NCBI RefSeq assembly: GCF_017086445.1
Contig: NZ_CP070968.1
Coordinates: forward strand, 1,674,001 to 1,738,000
DNA: 64,000 nucleotides
Origin: Brevundimonas fontaquae
Lineage (GTDB): Bacteria; Pseudomonadota; Alphaproteobacteria; Caulobacterales; Caulobacteraceae
Reading direction: 5' to 3'
In this document: positions 1 through 8,123 of the stretch, piece after piece
Numbering within the stretch: position 1 is the stretch's first letter
Layout of the letters: the number at the start of each line of letters is the position of its first letter
Made by a program: the position numbers and the translations under genes
Notes under the pieces: model-generated
The model's database searches: none
The model's input: the letters and a program-made list of their open reading frames with translations, nothing else
What the model was told of the DNA's origin: nothing

Positions 1-1178
1 TTGAGTTCGCCTGCGGCATCCCGCACGCGCTGAAGGGCGAATACACCCAAGGCGCCGGCCCCGGCATCGACGTCTATTCGATGCGCCAGCCGCTGGGCGT
101 GGTGGCGGGCATCACCCCGTTCAACTTCCCGGCCATGATCCCGATGTGGATGTTCGGCGTGGCCATCGCGGTGGGCAACACCTTCGTGCTGAAGCCGTCC
201 GAGCGTGATCCGTCGGTGCCGGTGCGTCTGGCCGAACTGATGCTGGAAGCCGGTGCGCCGAATGGCGTGCTGAACGTGGTGCACGGCGACAAGACGGCGG
301 TCGACGCCATCCTGACCCATCCGCTGGTTCACGCCGTCAGCTTCGTCGGTTCGTCCGACATCGCCCACTATGTCTATCAGACGGGCGCCGCCAACCATAA
401 GCGCGTCCAGGCCATGGGCGGGGCCAAGAACCACGGCATCGTCCTGCCCGACGCCGATATGGATCAGGTCATCAAGGATCTGTCGGGCGCGGCCTATGGC
501 TCGGCGGGCGAACGCTGCATGGCCCTGCCGGTCGTGGTGCCGGTCGGCAAGAAGACGGCGGACGAACTGCGTGAGCGGATGGTCGCCGAGATCCCGTCGA
601 TGCGGGTCGGCGTCTCGACAGACGCGGGCGCCCACTACGGCCCCGTCGTCACCGCCCAGCACCGTGATCGCATCGCCGGCTGGATCGAGAAGGGCGTGCA
701 GGAAGGCGCCGAACTGGTCGTGGACGGCCGCGACTTCAGCCTGCAGGGCCACGAGAAGGGATACTTCATCGGCCCGTCGTTGTTCGACCATGTGAAGCCG
801 GAGATGTCGTCCTATCAGGAGGAAATCTTCGGTCCCGTCCTGCAGATCGTGCGCGCCGAGACGTTTGAGGAAGCCCTGTCCCTGCCGTCGAACCACCAGT
901 ACGGCAACGGCGTCGCCATCTTCACCCAGAACGGCCGCGCGGCGCGCGACTTCGCCGCCCGGGTCAATGTCGGCATGGTCGGCATCAATGTGCCGATCCC
1001 GGTGCCGGTCGCCTATCACACCTTCGGCGGCTGGAAGCGGTCGGCCTTTGGCGACATCAACCAGCACGGCATGGAGGGCGTCCGCTTCTGGACCAAGACC
1101 AAGACCGTGACGGCCCGCTGGCCGGACAGCGAGTTGGAACACGCGGATTCGTCGTTCGTCATTCCGACGATGCGCTGA
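1..1178 (+). CDS. mmsA: Methylmalonate-semialdehyde dehydrogenase, 5' end outside window
   Basis: CoA-acylating aldehyde dehydrogenase that turns methylmalonate semialdehyde into propionyl-CoA in valine (and thymine) breakdown. The reading frame is open from base 3, so the gene begins before the window; the visible 391 codons cover most of the NAD-binding and catalytic domains. Family landmarks: the GIDVYSMRQPLGVVAGITPF stretch, the NFPAMIPMWM segment, FVGSSDIA at the nucleotide site, and the catalytic Cys in SAGERCMAL (codon 516-518). The C-terminal GGWKRSAFGD block is complete. It lies upstream of genes for three other steps of the same pathway, supporting the substrate call over a generic aldehyde dehydrogenase. 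Confidence 0.93.
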   Translation, partial: EFACGIPHALKGEYTQGAGPGIDVYSMRQPLGVVAGITPFNFPAMIPMWMFGVAIAVGNTFVLKPSERDPSVPVRLAELMLEAGAPNGVLNVVHGDKTAVDAILTHPLVHAVSFVGSSDIAHYVYQTGAANHKRVQAMGGAKNHGIVLPDADMDQVIKDLSGAAYGSAGERCMALPVVVPVGKKTADELRERMVAEIPSMRVGVSTDAGAHYGPVVTAQHRDRIAGWIEKGVQEGAELVVDGRDFSLQGHEKGYFIGPSLFDHVKPEMSSYQEEIFGPVLQIVRAETFEEALSLPSNHQYGNGVAIFTQNGRAARDFAARVNVGMVGINVPIPVPVAYHTFGGWKRSAFGDINQHGMEGVRFWTKTKTVTARWPDSELEHADSSFVIPTMR

Positions 1179-1189
1179 TAGCAAAAGCC

Positions 1190-1295
1190 GTCACCCTCGG
1201 GCTTGACCCGAGGGCCGGATTGTCCGCCGCTTGTGCGATCACGCGGATGCACAGACGCTCCCGCCTCCGATCCTCGGGTCAAACCCGAGGGTGAC
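1190..1295. repeat. Intergenic inverted-repeat element (24-bp arms)
   Basis: Two nearly perfect 24-bp inverted arms, 1190-1213 and 1272-1295, differ at one base and bracket about 58 bp. Each arm also contains its own small dyad (CCTCGGG...CCCGAGG), so the element can fold at two levels. It sits in the gap between mmsA and the acyl-CoA dehydrogenase gene. It may work as a REP-like element or attenuator; that role is inferred from structure only. Confidence 0.6.
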
Positions 1296-1321
1296 GGGCG
1301 AGGGGCGGGGAGTGACGAGAT

Positions 1322-2458
1322 ATGGATTTCGCCCTTACCGACGACCAGCGCGCCATTCAGGACGCGGCGCGCGCCTTTTCCGACGCCGAACTGGCGCCGC
1401 ACTCGGCCCGCTGGGACGAGGATAAGCATTTCCCTGTCAATGTGATGAGACAGGCGGCCGAGATGGGCTTCTGCGGCATCTACACCAGCGAGGAACACGG
1501 CGGCATGGCCTTGGGGCGGGTCGAGGCGGCCTTGATCTTTGAAGAGCTTTCGCGCGGCGACGTGGCGACGGCGGCCTTCATCTCGATTCATAATATGGCG
1601 ACGTCCATGATCGACCGCTTCGGGTCTGACGATCTGCGTGGACGGTTCGTGCCCTCGCTGGTGACGATGGACAGGATCGCCTCCTACTGCCTGACCGAGC
1701 CGGGCTCGGGCTCCGACGCGGCGGCGCTGCGGACCACGGCGGTGCGGGACGGCGACCATTTCGTGCTGAACGGGTCCAAGGCCTTCATCTCCGGCGCGGG
1801 CACATCGGATGTCTATGTCGTCATGGTCCGTACCGGCGGGGAGGGGCCGAAGGGCGTCAGCGCCATCGTGGTCGAGGCCGGGACGCCCGGTCTGTCGTTC
1901 GGCGCGCAGGAAAAGAAGATGGGCTGGAACGCCCAGCCGACCGCCATCGTCCAGTTCGACGACTGCCGCGTGCCGGTCGCCAATCTGCTGGGCGAAGAGG
2001 GGGCGGGCTTCCGCTACGCCATGGCCGGGCTGGACGGCGGGCGGCTGAACATCGCCGCCTGCTCGCTGGGCGGGGCGCGTCTGGCGCTGGAGACGGCGCA
2101 AGCCTACGTCGCCACGCGCAAACAGTTCGGCAAACCGCTGGCCGAGTTTCAGGCGCTGCAGTTCCGCCTGGCCGATATGGCGACGGGTCTGGAGGCGGCG
2201 CGGCTGATGGTGCTGCGCGGCGCCTGGGCCATCGACAACGACCACCCGGAAAAGACCAAATGGTGCGCCATGGCCAAGCGCCTGGCCACCGACGCCTGTT
2301 TCCAGATCGCCGACGAGGCCCTGCAACTGCACGGCGGATATGGCTATCTGAAGGACTATCCGCTGGAACGGATCGTGCGCGACCTGCGGGTCCACCGCAT
2401 CCTGGAAGGCACGAACGAGATCATGCGGGTGATCATCGCGCGGGAGATGACCAAGTGA
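1322..2458 (+). CDS. Acyl-CoA dehydrogenase, probably isobutyryl-CoA dehydrogenase
   Basis: FAD-dependent acyl-CoA dehydrogenase of 378 aa, the usual family length. From context it likely oxidises isobutyryl-CoA to methacrylyl-CoA in valine breakdown. Visible features: N-terminal helical domain; CLTEPGSGSDAAAL (FAD and substrate signature) at about residue 120; KMGWNAQPTA in the beta domain; RKQFGKPLAEFQALQF in the C-terminal domain; LHGGYGY; and LEGTNEIMR near the end, where the catalytic Glu of the short-chain family lies. It follows the inverted repeat after mmsA and overlaps the next gene by 4 bp, so the two are translationally coupled. Substrate is inferred from neighbours. Confidence 0.9.
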   Translation: MDFALTDDQRAIQDAARAFSDAELAPHSARWDEDKHFPVNVMRQAAEMGFCGIYTSEEHGGMALGRVEAALIFEELSRGDVATAAFISIHNMATSMIDRFGSDDLRGRFVPSLVTMDRIASYCLTEPGSGSDAAALRTTAVRDGDHFVLNGSKAFISGAGTSDVYVVMVRTGGEGPKGVSAIVVEAGTPGLSFGAQEKKMGWNAQPTAIVQFDDCRVPVANLLGEEGAGFRYAMAGLDGGRLNIAACSLGGARLALETAQAYVATRKQFGKPLAEFQALQFRLADMATGLEAARLMVLRGAWAIDNDHPEKTKWCAMAKRLATDACFQIADEALQLHGGYGYLKDYPLERIVRDLRVHRILEGTNEIMRVIIAREMTK

Positions 2459-3504
2459 GCGAGGCCGAAGTCATCACCCGCATCGAAAACGGTGTCGGCC
2501 GCATCACCCTGAACCGACCCAAGGCGATCCACGCGCTGAACCGGACGATGTGCGAGGCGATGACTGAGGCGCTGCTGGCCTGGCGCGGCGACGCGGCCGT
2601 TCAGTCCGTGCTGATCGACCACGCCGGCGAGCGGGGCTTCTGCGCGGGCGGCGACATTCGCATGATCGCCGAAAGCGGTGCGGGCGATGCGTCGGAGGCC
2701 AAGGCCTTCTTCCTGGCCGAGTATAGGTTGAACCACCTGATGTTCGACTATCCCAAGCCGATCATCGCCATCGTGGACGGCATCGTCATGGGCGGCGGGG
2801 TTGGCATTTCCGAGCCGGCCGACATTCGTGTGGCGACCGAGCGCACCACCTACGCCATGCCCGAGACCGGGATTGGCCTGTTCCCAGACGTGGGCGGTGG
2901 CTGGTTCCTGCCGCGCCTGCCGGGCCAGACCGGCGTCTGGCTGGCGCTGACAGGCGCGCGGCTGAAGGCGACGGATACGGTGGCGCTCGGCATCCACACG
3001 CACTTTGTGCCCGCAGATCGCGTCGAGGCGTTGAAGGCCGATCTGATGGGCGAGGCCGCAGATCCGTCGTCGGTCGTGGCGCGCCACGCCGGGGACGCGG
3101 GGCCTGCACCGCTGTCGGCCCACCGCGAGGCCATCGACCGGCTGTTCGCCTTCGACACGGTTGAAGAGATTTTCCAGGCGCTTGAGGCGGACGGCTCTGA
3201 CTGGGCGCTGAAGCAACTGGAAACCCTGAAATCCAAGTCGCCGCAATCGCTGAAGGTCTCGCTGCGCCAGATCCGCACGGGCGCGACGCTGAACAGCTTC
3301 GCCGACAATATGGCGATGGAATACGCTTTGGGCGGCCGCGTTGTACGCACCCACGACTTCCAGGAAGGCGTGCGGGCCGTGATTGTGGACAAGGATAATG
3401 CGCCGAAATGGTCACCGGCGGACCTGTCGGGCGTTCCCGACGAGACGCTGGATGCGCTGTTCGCGCCGTTGCCGGACAATGAAAAATGGACGCCGCTGGC
3501 CTGA
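2455..3504 (+). CDS. 3-hydroxyisobutyryl-CoA hydrolase (enoyl-CoA hydratase superfamily)
   Basis: Crotonase-fold thioesterase releasing 3-hydroxyisobutyrate from its CoA ester in valine breakdown. Starting at GTG 2455, which overlaps the stop of the dehydrogenase gene (GTGA), gives 349 aa. A longer in-frame ORF starts inside the upstream gene but has no family homology before VSEAEVITRIENG. Landmarks: CAGGDIRMI oxyanion-hole segment, IVMGGGVGISEPADIRVATE, and PETGIGLFPDVGGGWFLPR, which carries the acidic residues typical of HIBCH and not of simple enoyl-CoA hydratases. The C-terminal half (KSPQSLKVSLRQ) is also HIBCH-like. Confidence 0.9.
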   Translation: MSEAEVITRIENGVGRITLNRPKAIHALNRTMCEAMTEALLAWRGDAAVQSVLIDHAGERGFCAGGDIRMIAESGAGDASEAKAFFLAEYRLNHLMFDYPKPIIAIVDGIVMGGGVGISEPADIRVATERTTYAMPETGIGLFPDVGGGWFLPRLPGQTGVWLALTGARLKATDTVALGIHTHFVPADRVEALKADLMGEAADPSSVVARHAGDAGPAPLSAHREAIDRLFAFDTVEEIFQALEADGSDWALKQLETLKSKSPQSLKVSLRQIRTGATLNSFADNMAMEYALGGRVVRTHDFQEGVRAVIVDKDNAPKWSPADLSGVPDETLDALFAPLPDNEKWTPLA

Positions 3505-3532
3505 CCACGGCGCCGACAAAGGGAGAGAGACC

Positions 3533-4435
3533 ATGACCAAGATCGCCTTCATCGGCCTGGGCAATATGGGCGGCGGCATGGCCGCGAACCAGGCCAAGGC
3601 GGGCCATGCGGTCGCGGCCTTCGATCTGTCGGCGCAGGCGCTGGAGCGGGCGGTGGCGGCCGGTTGCGTCGCGGCCGGATCGGTCGCCGAGGCGGTCAAG
3701 AACGCCGAGGTGGTCATCACCATGCTGCCGGCCGGGCCGCACGTGCTGAAGGTCTATTCCGAACAGATCATCGGCGCGGCTCCGTCGACCGCCCTGCTGC
3801 TTGACTGTTCGACCATCGATGTTGAAACCGCGCGCAAGGTCGCCGGTCTTGCCAAATCGGCCGGCTACGCCTTTGCCGACGCGCCCGTGTCAGGCGGCAC
3901 CGCAGCGGCGGATGCGGGCACGCTGGCCTTCATGGTCGGCTGCGATGAGGGCGACTTCGCCCGCGTCGAGGCGGCGCTGGAGCCTATGAGCCGCATCACA
4001 ATCCGCGCCGGCGATCATGGGGCGGGGCAGGCGGCCAAGATCTGCAACAACATGCTGCTCGGCATATCCATGCTGGGCACCTGCGAGGCCGTCGCCTTGG
4101 CCGAAAAACTGGGGCTGGACCCCGAACGGTTCTTCGAGATCGCGTCCAAGTCTTCAGGTCAGTGCTGGAGCGTGACCAGCTACTATCCCTGGCCGGGTCC
4201 GGTGCCGACAGCGCCGTCGAACCGCGACTATCAGGGCGGGTTCGCCACGGCCATGATGTTGAAGGACCTCAAGCTGGCCCAGGACGCAGCGGCGAAATGC
4301 GGCGCCTCGACGCCGTTGGGCGCACAGGCCGAGGCGCTTTACGCCCTGTTCGATGGAATCGGGCACGGCGGCCGCGATTTCTCCGCCATGTTGCAGATGC
4401 TGCGCGGCAAGCTGGATGAACTTAGCCCGGCATAG
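3533..4435 (+). CDS. mmsB: 3-hydroxyisobutyrate dehydrogenase
   Basis: NAD-dependent beta-hydroxyacid dehydrogenase (300 aa) oxidising 3-hydroxyisobutyrate to methylmalonate semialdehyde, the substrate of MmsA upstream. ATG 3533 follows a GGGAGAGA ribosome site and puts the Rossmann motif GLGNMGGGMA at residues 8-17. Other signatures: DAPVSGGTAAADAGTLAFMV (substrate site), GAGQAAKICNNMLLG with the catalytic Lys, and the SNRDYQGGF segment. Last gene of the operon; a strong hairpin follows 25 bp after the stop. Confidence 0.95.
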   Translation: MTKIAFIGLGNMGGGMAANQAKAGHAVAAFDLSAQALERAVAAGCVAAGSVAEAVKNAEVVITMLPAGPHVLKVYSEQIIGAAPSTALLLDCSTIDVETARKVAGLAKSAGYAFADAPVSGGTAAADAGTLAFMVGCDEGDFARVEAALEPMSRITIRAGDHGAGQAAKICNNMLLGISMLGTCEAVALAEKLGLDPERFFEIASKSSGQCWSVTSYYPWPGPVPTAPSNRDYQGGFATAMMLKDLKLAQDAAAKCGASTPLGAQAEALYALFDGIGHGGRDFSAMLQMLRGKLDELSPA

Positions 4436-4459
4436 ATTCGTCTTTCGCATCCTGATTGC

Positions 4460-4492
4460 GGCCCGCGCAGCTTCGGCGGCGCGGGCCTTTTC
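4460..4492 (+). terminator. Rho-independent terminator after mmsB
   Basis: Perfect 9-bp stem (4460-4468 pairs with 4479-4487, GGCCCGCGC / GCGCGGGCC) with a 10-base loop, followed by TTTT. It ends the valine operon. Confidence 0.85.
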
Positions 4493-4712
4493 GTATGAGG
4501 GCACAGCCGCGTGTCGGATCGCTGACGGCTGGTGCGACCAAGGCGCGCGCCTGCCGCATTCGCCTTATTCCGTTCGCCGGAGTGAGCCTGCGAAGAGTGA
4601 AGTTAAAGCAGCGGCTTAGCTCGCGTTGCCCATTGGGACGGTTCTAGTAGAGATCGAAAATCGCCTGAAATGTGGCTGAACGGCGCTTGCGGCTCACATT
4701 GCTCCTGTGTCA

Positions 4713-4726
4713 TGTAACCGCTTACA
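4713..4726. promoter_or_regulatory. LacI-family operator before lacI
   Basis: TGTAACCGCTTACA is a 14-bp dyad with one central mismatch (TGTAA-CCGC-TTACA), the size and shape of LacI/GalR-family operators. It lies about 60 bp before the lacI start. A 12-bp perfect version (GTAACCGGTTAC, 44463-44474) precedes the ABC ATPase gene 40 kb away, on the far side of the island and sugar genes. The match suggests one regulon including autoregulation of lacI and its downstream receptor. Confidence 0.65.
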
Positions 4727-4785
4727 TCGCTTATCGACGGATCTTCGAAAAGGGGCCGGGACGATAGGGAGCAGGGAGAATTCGA

Positions 4786-5862
4786 TTGGACATGGCCGCG
4801 CCTAGCGCTGCGTCTGCACGGCAGGAGGGCCAGCCCTTCGCCAAGGCCGCCACCATGCGCGACGTGGCCGAACGCGCCAATGTGTCGGTTGCTTCTGTCT
4901 CTCGTGTGTTGAACGGCTTGGGCGTGACCTCGGACGCGACGCGCCAGCGCGTGCTCGATGCGGTCGAGGACCTTCGCTACGTCCCGCACTTCGGCGCCCG
5001 CAGCCTGTCGACCAGCAAGAACGACACGATCGGCGTCATCCTGCCCGACCTGTTCGGCGAGTTCTTCTCCGAGCTGATCCGGGGCATGGACCTGGCCGCC
5101 CGCGCTCACGGCAAGCATCTAATCGTCTCTAGTTCGCATGACGGCGCGGAAGACACCCTGGCTGCCGTGCGTTCGATGCGCGGGCGCGTGGACGGCATGA
5201 TCGTGCTGTCGCCTCATCTGGGCGCGGCGAACCTGTCGTCAGAGTTCGCCGGTCGGATGCCGGTCCTTCTGATGAACGGCGGCGCGGCCGAGCCGGGGAG
5301 GGCGTCCATCATGATCGACAACCACGGCGGCGCCGTCGGCGCGGTCCAGCATCTGCGGTCCACTGGCCGCAAGCGCATCGCCCACATTCGCGGCGCCGCC
5401 GGCAACATCGAGGCGGACACGCGCGCGGCCGGATATGCGGCGGCGCTGGATGGTCATGACCCGATCATCGTCGAGGGCGACTTTTCTCAGGCCTCTGGCC
5501 ACCGCGCCGCGACCCAGCTTCTGTCCATGCCTGAGCGGCCCGACGCCGTCTTCGCCGCCAATGACATGATGGCCGTCGGCGCCCTGCTGGCCTTCCAGGA
5601 GGCGGGCGTGCGCTGCCCCGAAGACATCGCCGTCGTCGGCTTCGACGATGTGCCCATCGCCGCCCTGATGCGGCCCGCGCTGACCACGATGCGCGTCAAC
5701 ATCGCGGAAATCGGCCGAAGGGGCGTCGAACGCCTGATCGGCCTGGTCCAGGCCGGCGCGACCGCCGACGCCACGGACACCGCTTGCGAAATCGTTCGGC
5801 CGATCCTGGTCGAACGCCAGTCCACCGCGGCGGCCTCGTCCGCCAGGTTCAACAAAGGGTAG
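4786..5862 (+). CDS. LacI-family transcriptional regulator of the glycan locus
   Basis: DNA-binding repressor of 358 aa from TTG 4786 (GGGAGA 6 bp upstream; ATG 4792 is an alternative). Residues about 24-45 form the LacI helix-turn-helix (MRDVAERANVSVASVSRVLN) followed by the hinge helix (HFGARSLSTSKN). The rest is a periplasmic-binding-protein-like effector domain (IGVILPDLFGEFFSELIRG; PDAVFAANDMMAVGAL; VVGFDDVPIA). It sits upstream of and co-directional with a TonB receptor and, beyond the island, sugar importer and glycosidase genes, so the effector is probably the imported sugar. The matching palindromes at 4713 and 44463 are its likely targets. Confidence 0.92.
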   Translation: MDMAAPSAASARQEGQPFAKAATMRDVAERANVSVASVSRVLNGLGVTSDATRQRVLDAVEDLRYVPHFGARSLSTSKNDTIGVILPDLFGEFFSELIRGMDLAARAHGKHLIVSSSHDGAEDTLAAVRSMRGRVDGMIVLSPHLGAANLSSEFAGRMPVLLMNGGAAEPGRASIMIDNHGGAVGAVQHLRSTGRKRIAHIRGAAGNIEADTRAAGYAAALDGHDPIIVEGDFSQASGHRAATQLLSMPERPDAVFAANDMMAVGALLAFQEAGVRCPEDIAVVGFDDVPIAALMRPALTTMRVNIAEIGRRGVERLIGLVQAGATADATDTACEIVRPILVERQSTAAASSARFNKG

Positions 5863-5911
5863 GCCAGCCATGTCGCTGACAACCGATCCCATCAGGAGGG
5901 GAGAGCTCAGG

Positions 5912-7778
5912 ATGACCCAGTTCAACACGCGTAAGGCCGCCTTGGCGGCCGCGTCGGCGCTTGCCATTAGCATGGCGGTCGTCGGCGGGGCGCAGGCGCA
6001 GAACGCAACGACGACGTTGCGCGGCGCGGTATATGACGGCCAGACCGTCGAGACGGGCGCGACGGTCGTCGCGACCGAAGTCTCCACCGGATATGCGACG
6101 CGCGCGCGCGTCGGCGCCGACGGTCGCTATGTTCTGTCCGGCCTGCGCCCTGGCACCTATCGCGTGCAAGTCACCAGCGCGGACGGCCAGACGGCGGAAG
6201 AAACCGTGACCCTGTCGCTGGGTCAGGTCGGCACGTTGAACCTGGATGTCGCCGGAGCGACGACGACGGCCGCCACTGACGGCGCGACCGAGCTGGGCGA
6301 CATCGTCGTCACCGGCCGAAGGGTCTTCGAGGTGCGTACGCCCGAAGTCGCCACCAACGTGACCCAGCAGCAGATCAACAACCTGCCGCAGATCAGCCGC
6401 AACTTCCTGAACTTCGCCGCCTTGGCGCCGGGTCTTCGCGTGACCGAGGACGACACCGAGCGGACGATCTCGGCCGGCGGTCAGACCGCCCAGGCGATCA
6501 ACGTCTTCATCGACGGCCAGAACCGCAAGTCGCTGATCAACGACGGTGGTGTCGCCGGTCAGGACGACAGTCGCGGCACGCCCTTCCCGCAGGGCGCCGT
6601 CCAAGAGTTCCGCGTCATCAGCCAGAACTTCAAGGCCGAGTACGAACAAGCCGGTTCGGCCATCATCACCGCCGTGACGCGCTCGGGCACGAACGAGTTC
6701 CATGGCGATATCTTCGCCTATTACCAAGACCCTGACTGGATCGCCCAGGACGAGATTTCGGAACGCCGTGGATCCGAGAAGGCGCCGCTGAAGCGGCTCC
6801 AATACGGCGCCAGCCTGGGTGGCCCGATCATCCAGGACCGTCTGCACTTCTTCGGCGCCTATGAGCGCAAAGATGAGGACCGAATTTCGCAGTCCTTCCT
6901 GAACCGCACGGAATATAACGACTTCTTCGCGGCGGACCTTGGCACGACCTCGACCCCGTACGAGCAGGACATCTTCTTTGGAAAGCTGTCATGGCAGATC
7001 AATGAACGCCAACGTCTTGAGCTTAGTGCGGAATATAAGACGGAAGAGGACATCCGTGGAGCTAGTGGGCAAAACTCTCCCAGCAGGGCCGCCCGAAACA
7101 ACGGTGAGAATAAAGCTTTCAACCTGCGTCACCAGTACCAAGGCGATCGCTTCCTGAACGAGTTCGCGATCGACTACTTGGAAGCGACTTATGAACAGTC
7201 CATTATCAATGGTGGTGACTACGGTCGTCGGTACGTCATATTCCGTGACGACAGCGCGAACACACCTGGTTTTCAGTACAATATAAACAATCGCGAGGCG
7301 ACTGTATTTACTGCTGGCGGTCGGGCTGACTCGCAGCTTCTGCGGCAGAAAAGCACGACGGTTCGTAACGACCTAACTATCCCAGATTTGGCTTGGATGG
7401 GTACACACACCATTAAAATGGGTGCAAAGTATTCCATGCAGAACTATTTCGTCCAAAAAGATTTCGGTCGAAATCCTACTTTCACCTACGACATACAGGC
7501 TCGCCCCGAAATCAATGGGAGCCGTACTATACCTGTTGCTGTTGATCTGGGGGTTGCTGTGCCTCCCGCTGATGCAGATAACAATGTCATCGGTCTGTAT
7601 ATCCAGGATGATTGGCAGATCACCGACAAGCTGGAAATCAACCTCGGCATTCGCTGGGACTACGAGGACAACGCGGTAAACAACGACTACCGTACGCCAG
7701 ACTCGATCCGGAACATGCTGGCCGCAATCCAGGACCTTCCGAACTACGACTTCCCATCTTACTTCAATCCGGCGGACT
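5912..7778 (+). pseudogene. TonB-dependent receptor, N-terminal part, interrupted by genomic island
   Basis: Outer-membrane receptor of the Oar/carboxypeptidase-regulatory-like class. ATG 5912 follows an AGGAGGG site and starts a clear signal peptide ending AQAQN; an in-frame start at 5870 lies further upstream. Next come a CarboxypepD_reg-like beta domain (about residues 30-110), a TonB-box-like DIVVTGRR, the plug (INVFIDGQNRKSL) and part of the barrel. After Asp at 7775-7777 the frame enters island sequence (LKPTTVDLRS then stop at 7808). The C-terminal 378 codons lie at 34261-35397 in matching frame; joined, they give 1000 aa. The product as it stands lacks the final barrel strands and is very likely non-functional. 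G+C falls in the barrel region from about 6860. Confidence 0.93.
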
Positions 7779-7785
7779 TAAAACC
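7771..7785. other. Left island junction (attL core)
   Basis: Host sequence ...GGCGGACT runs into island sequence TAAAACCC here. GACT (7775-7778) is shared with the right junction (34258-34261). Removing one GACT plus all DNA between rebuilds GGCGGACTATATATCCGACG, which contains the dyad CGGA-CTATATA-TCCG. This fits a tyrosine-recombinase core; exact crossover points within GACT cannot be fixed from the sequence. Confidence 0.75.
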
Positions 7786-7835
7786 CACTACCGTAGATTT
7801 ACGTAGCTAAATCAACCGGTTACAAAGGGTAGAGA

Positions 7836-7854
7836 CTTACACATACCTTACACA
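7836..7854 (+). repeat. Paired CTTACACA repeats, left island end (putative integrase arm sites)
   Basis: CTTACACA at 7836-7843 and 7847-7854, 11 bp apart centre to centre, 58 bp inside the left core. The same octamer occurs twice at 34180-34199, 58 bp inside the right core. Direct paired repeats at this distance resemble arm-type sites bound by the N-terminal domain of lambda-like integrases. The function is inferred. Confidence 0.55.
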
Positions 7855-7855
7855 G

Positions 7856-7871
7856 TTGCCGCATGCGGCAA
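7856..7871. promoter_or_regulatory. 16-bp perfect palindrome over the integrase ribosome site
   Basis: TTGCCGCATGCGGCAA is fully symmetric and ends at the ribosome site (AAGGAGGT) of the integrase fragment. It could be an operator or an RNA hairpin controlling integrase expression or an excision-factor site. Only the symmetry and position are directly seen. Confidence 0.45.
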
Positions 7872-7880
7872 GGAGGTCAT

Positions 7881-8123
7881 GTGCCGGAGTCTCACTCCCT
7901 CATGGACGGCAAGCTTCACGTGTACCGTCGCGAGAATAGCCGGTTCTGGCAGTGCGCGACCTATCTCAACGGTCGCAACCATCGTCAGTCGACGAAGGAA
8001 ACGAACATCGCTTTCGCGCGGGAATTTGCGCGCGAGTGGTATCTCGACCGGGTCGCCGAGGCTCGTCTTCGCAAGTCCGGGAAGCTACTGCAAGAGCATG
8101 CCGGGAGCCATACGCCCCTTTGA
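7881..8123 (+). pseudogene. Tyrosine-type integrase, N-terminal fragment
   Basis: The frame from GTG 7881 (GGAGGT just upstream; an earlier ATG is at 7863) encodes DGKLHVYRRENSRFWQC...NGRNHRQSTKETN...FAREWYLDRV, the arm-binding N-terminal region typical of phage/ICE tyrosine integrases. About 70 residues are recognisable, then the frame ends at 8121-8123. The core-binding and catalytic domains (R..HxxR..Y) are absent: near 8090-8120 the sequence changes to a truncated lasso synthetase in another frame. The position next to the core, facing inward, is where an island integrase is expected. The family call rests on recognised sequence patterns. Confidence 0.7.

Larger units (their letters stand above)
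4436..4785. other. 350-bp intergenic region between mmsB and lacI
   Basis: No gene seen. It holds the mmsB terminator (4460-4492), a LacI-type palindrome (4713-4726) and the ribosome site of lacI (GGGAGA, 4774-4779). Short reading frames here lack coding character. Confidence 0.6.

Noticed and set aside
74..310. Many long antisense or out-of-frame ORFs over clear genes across the window
   Set aside because: High G+C produces long shadow frames; they are Arg/Pro-rich or mirror conserved genes and lack ribosome sites.
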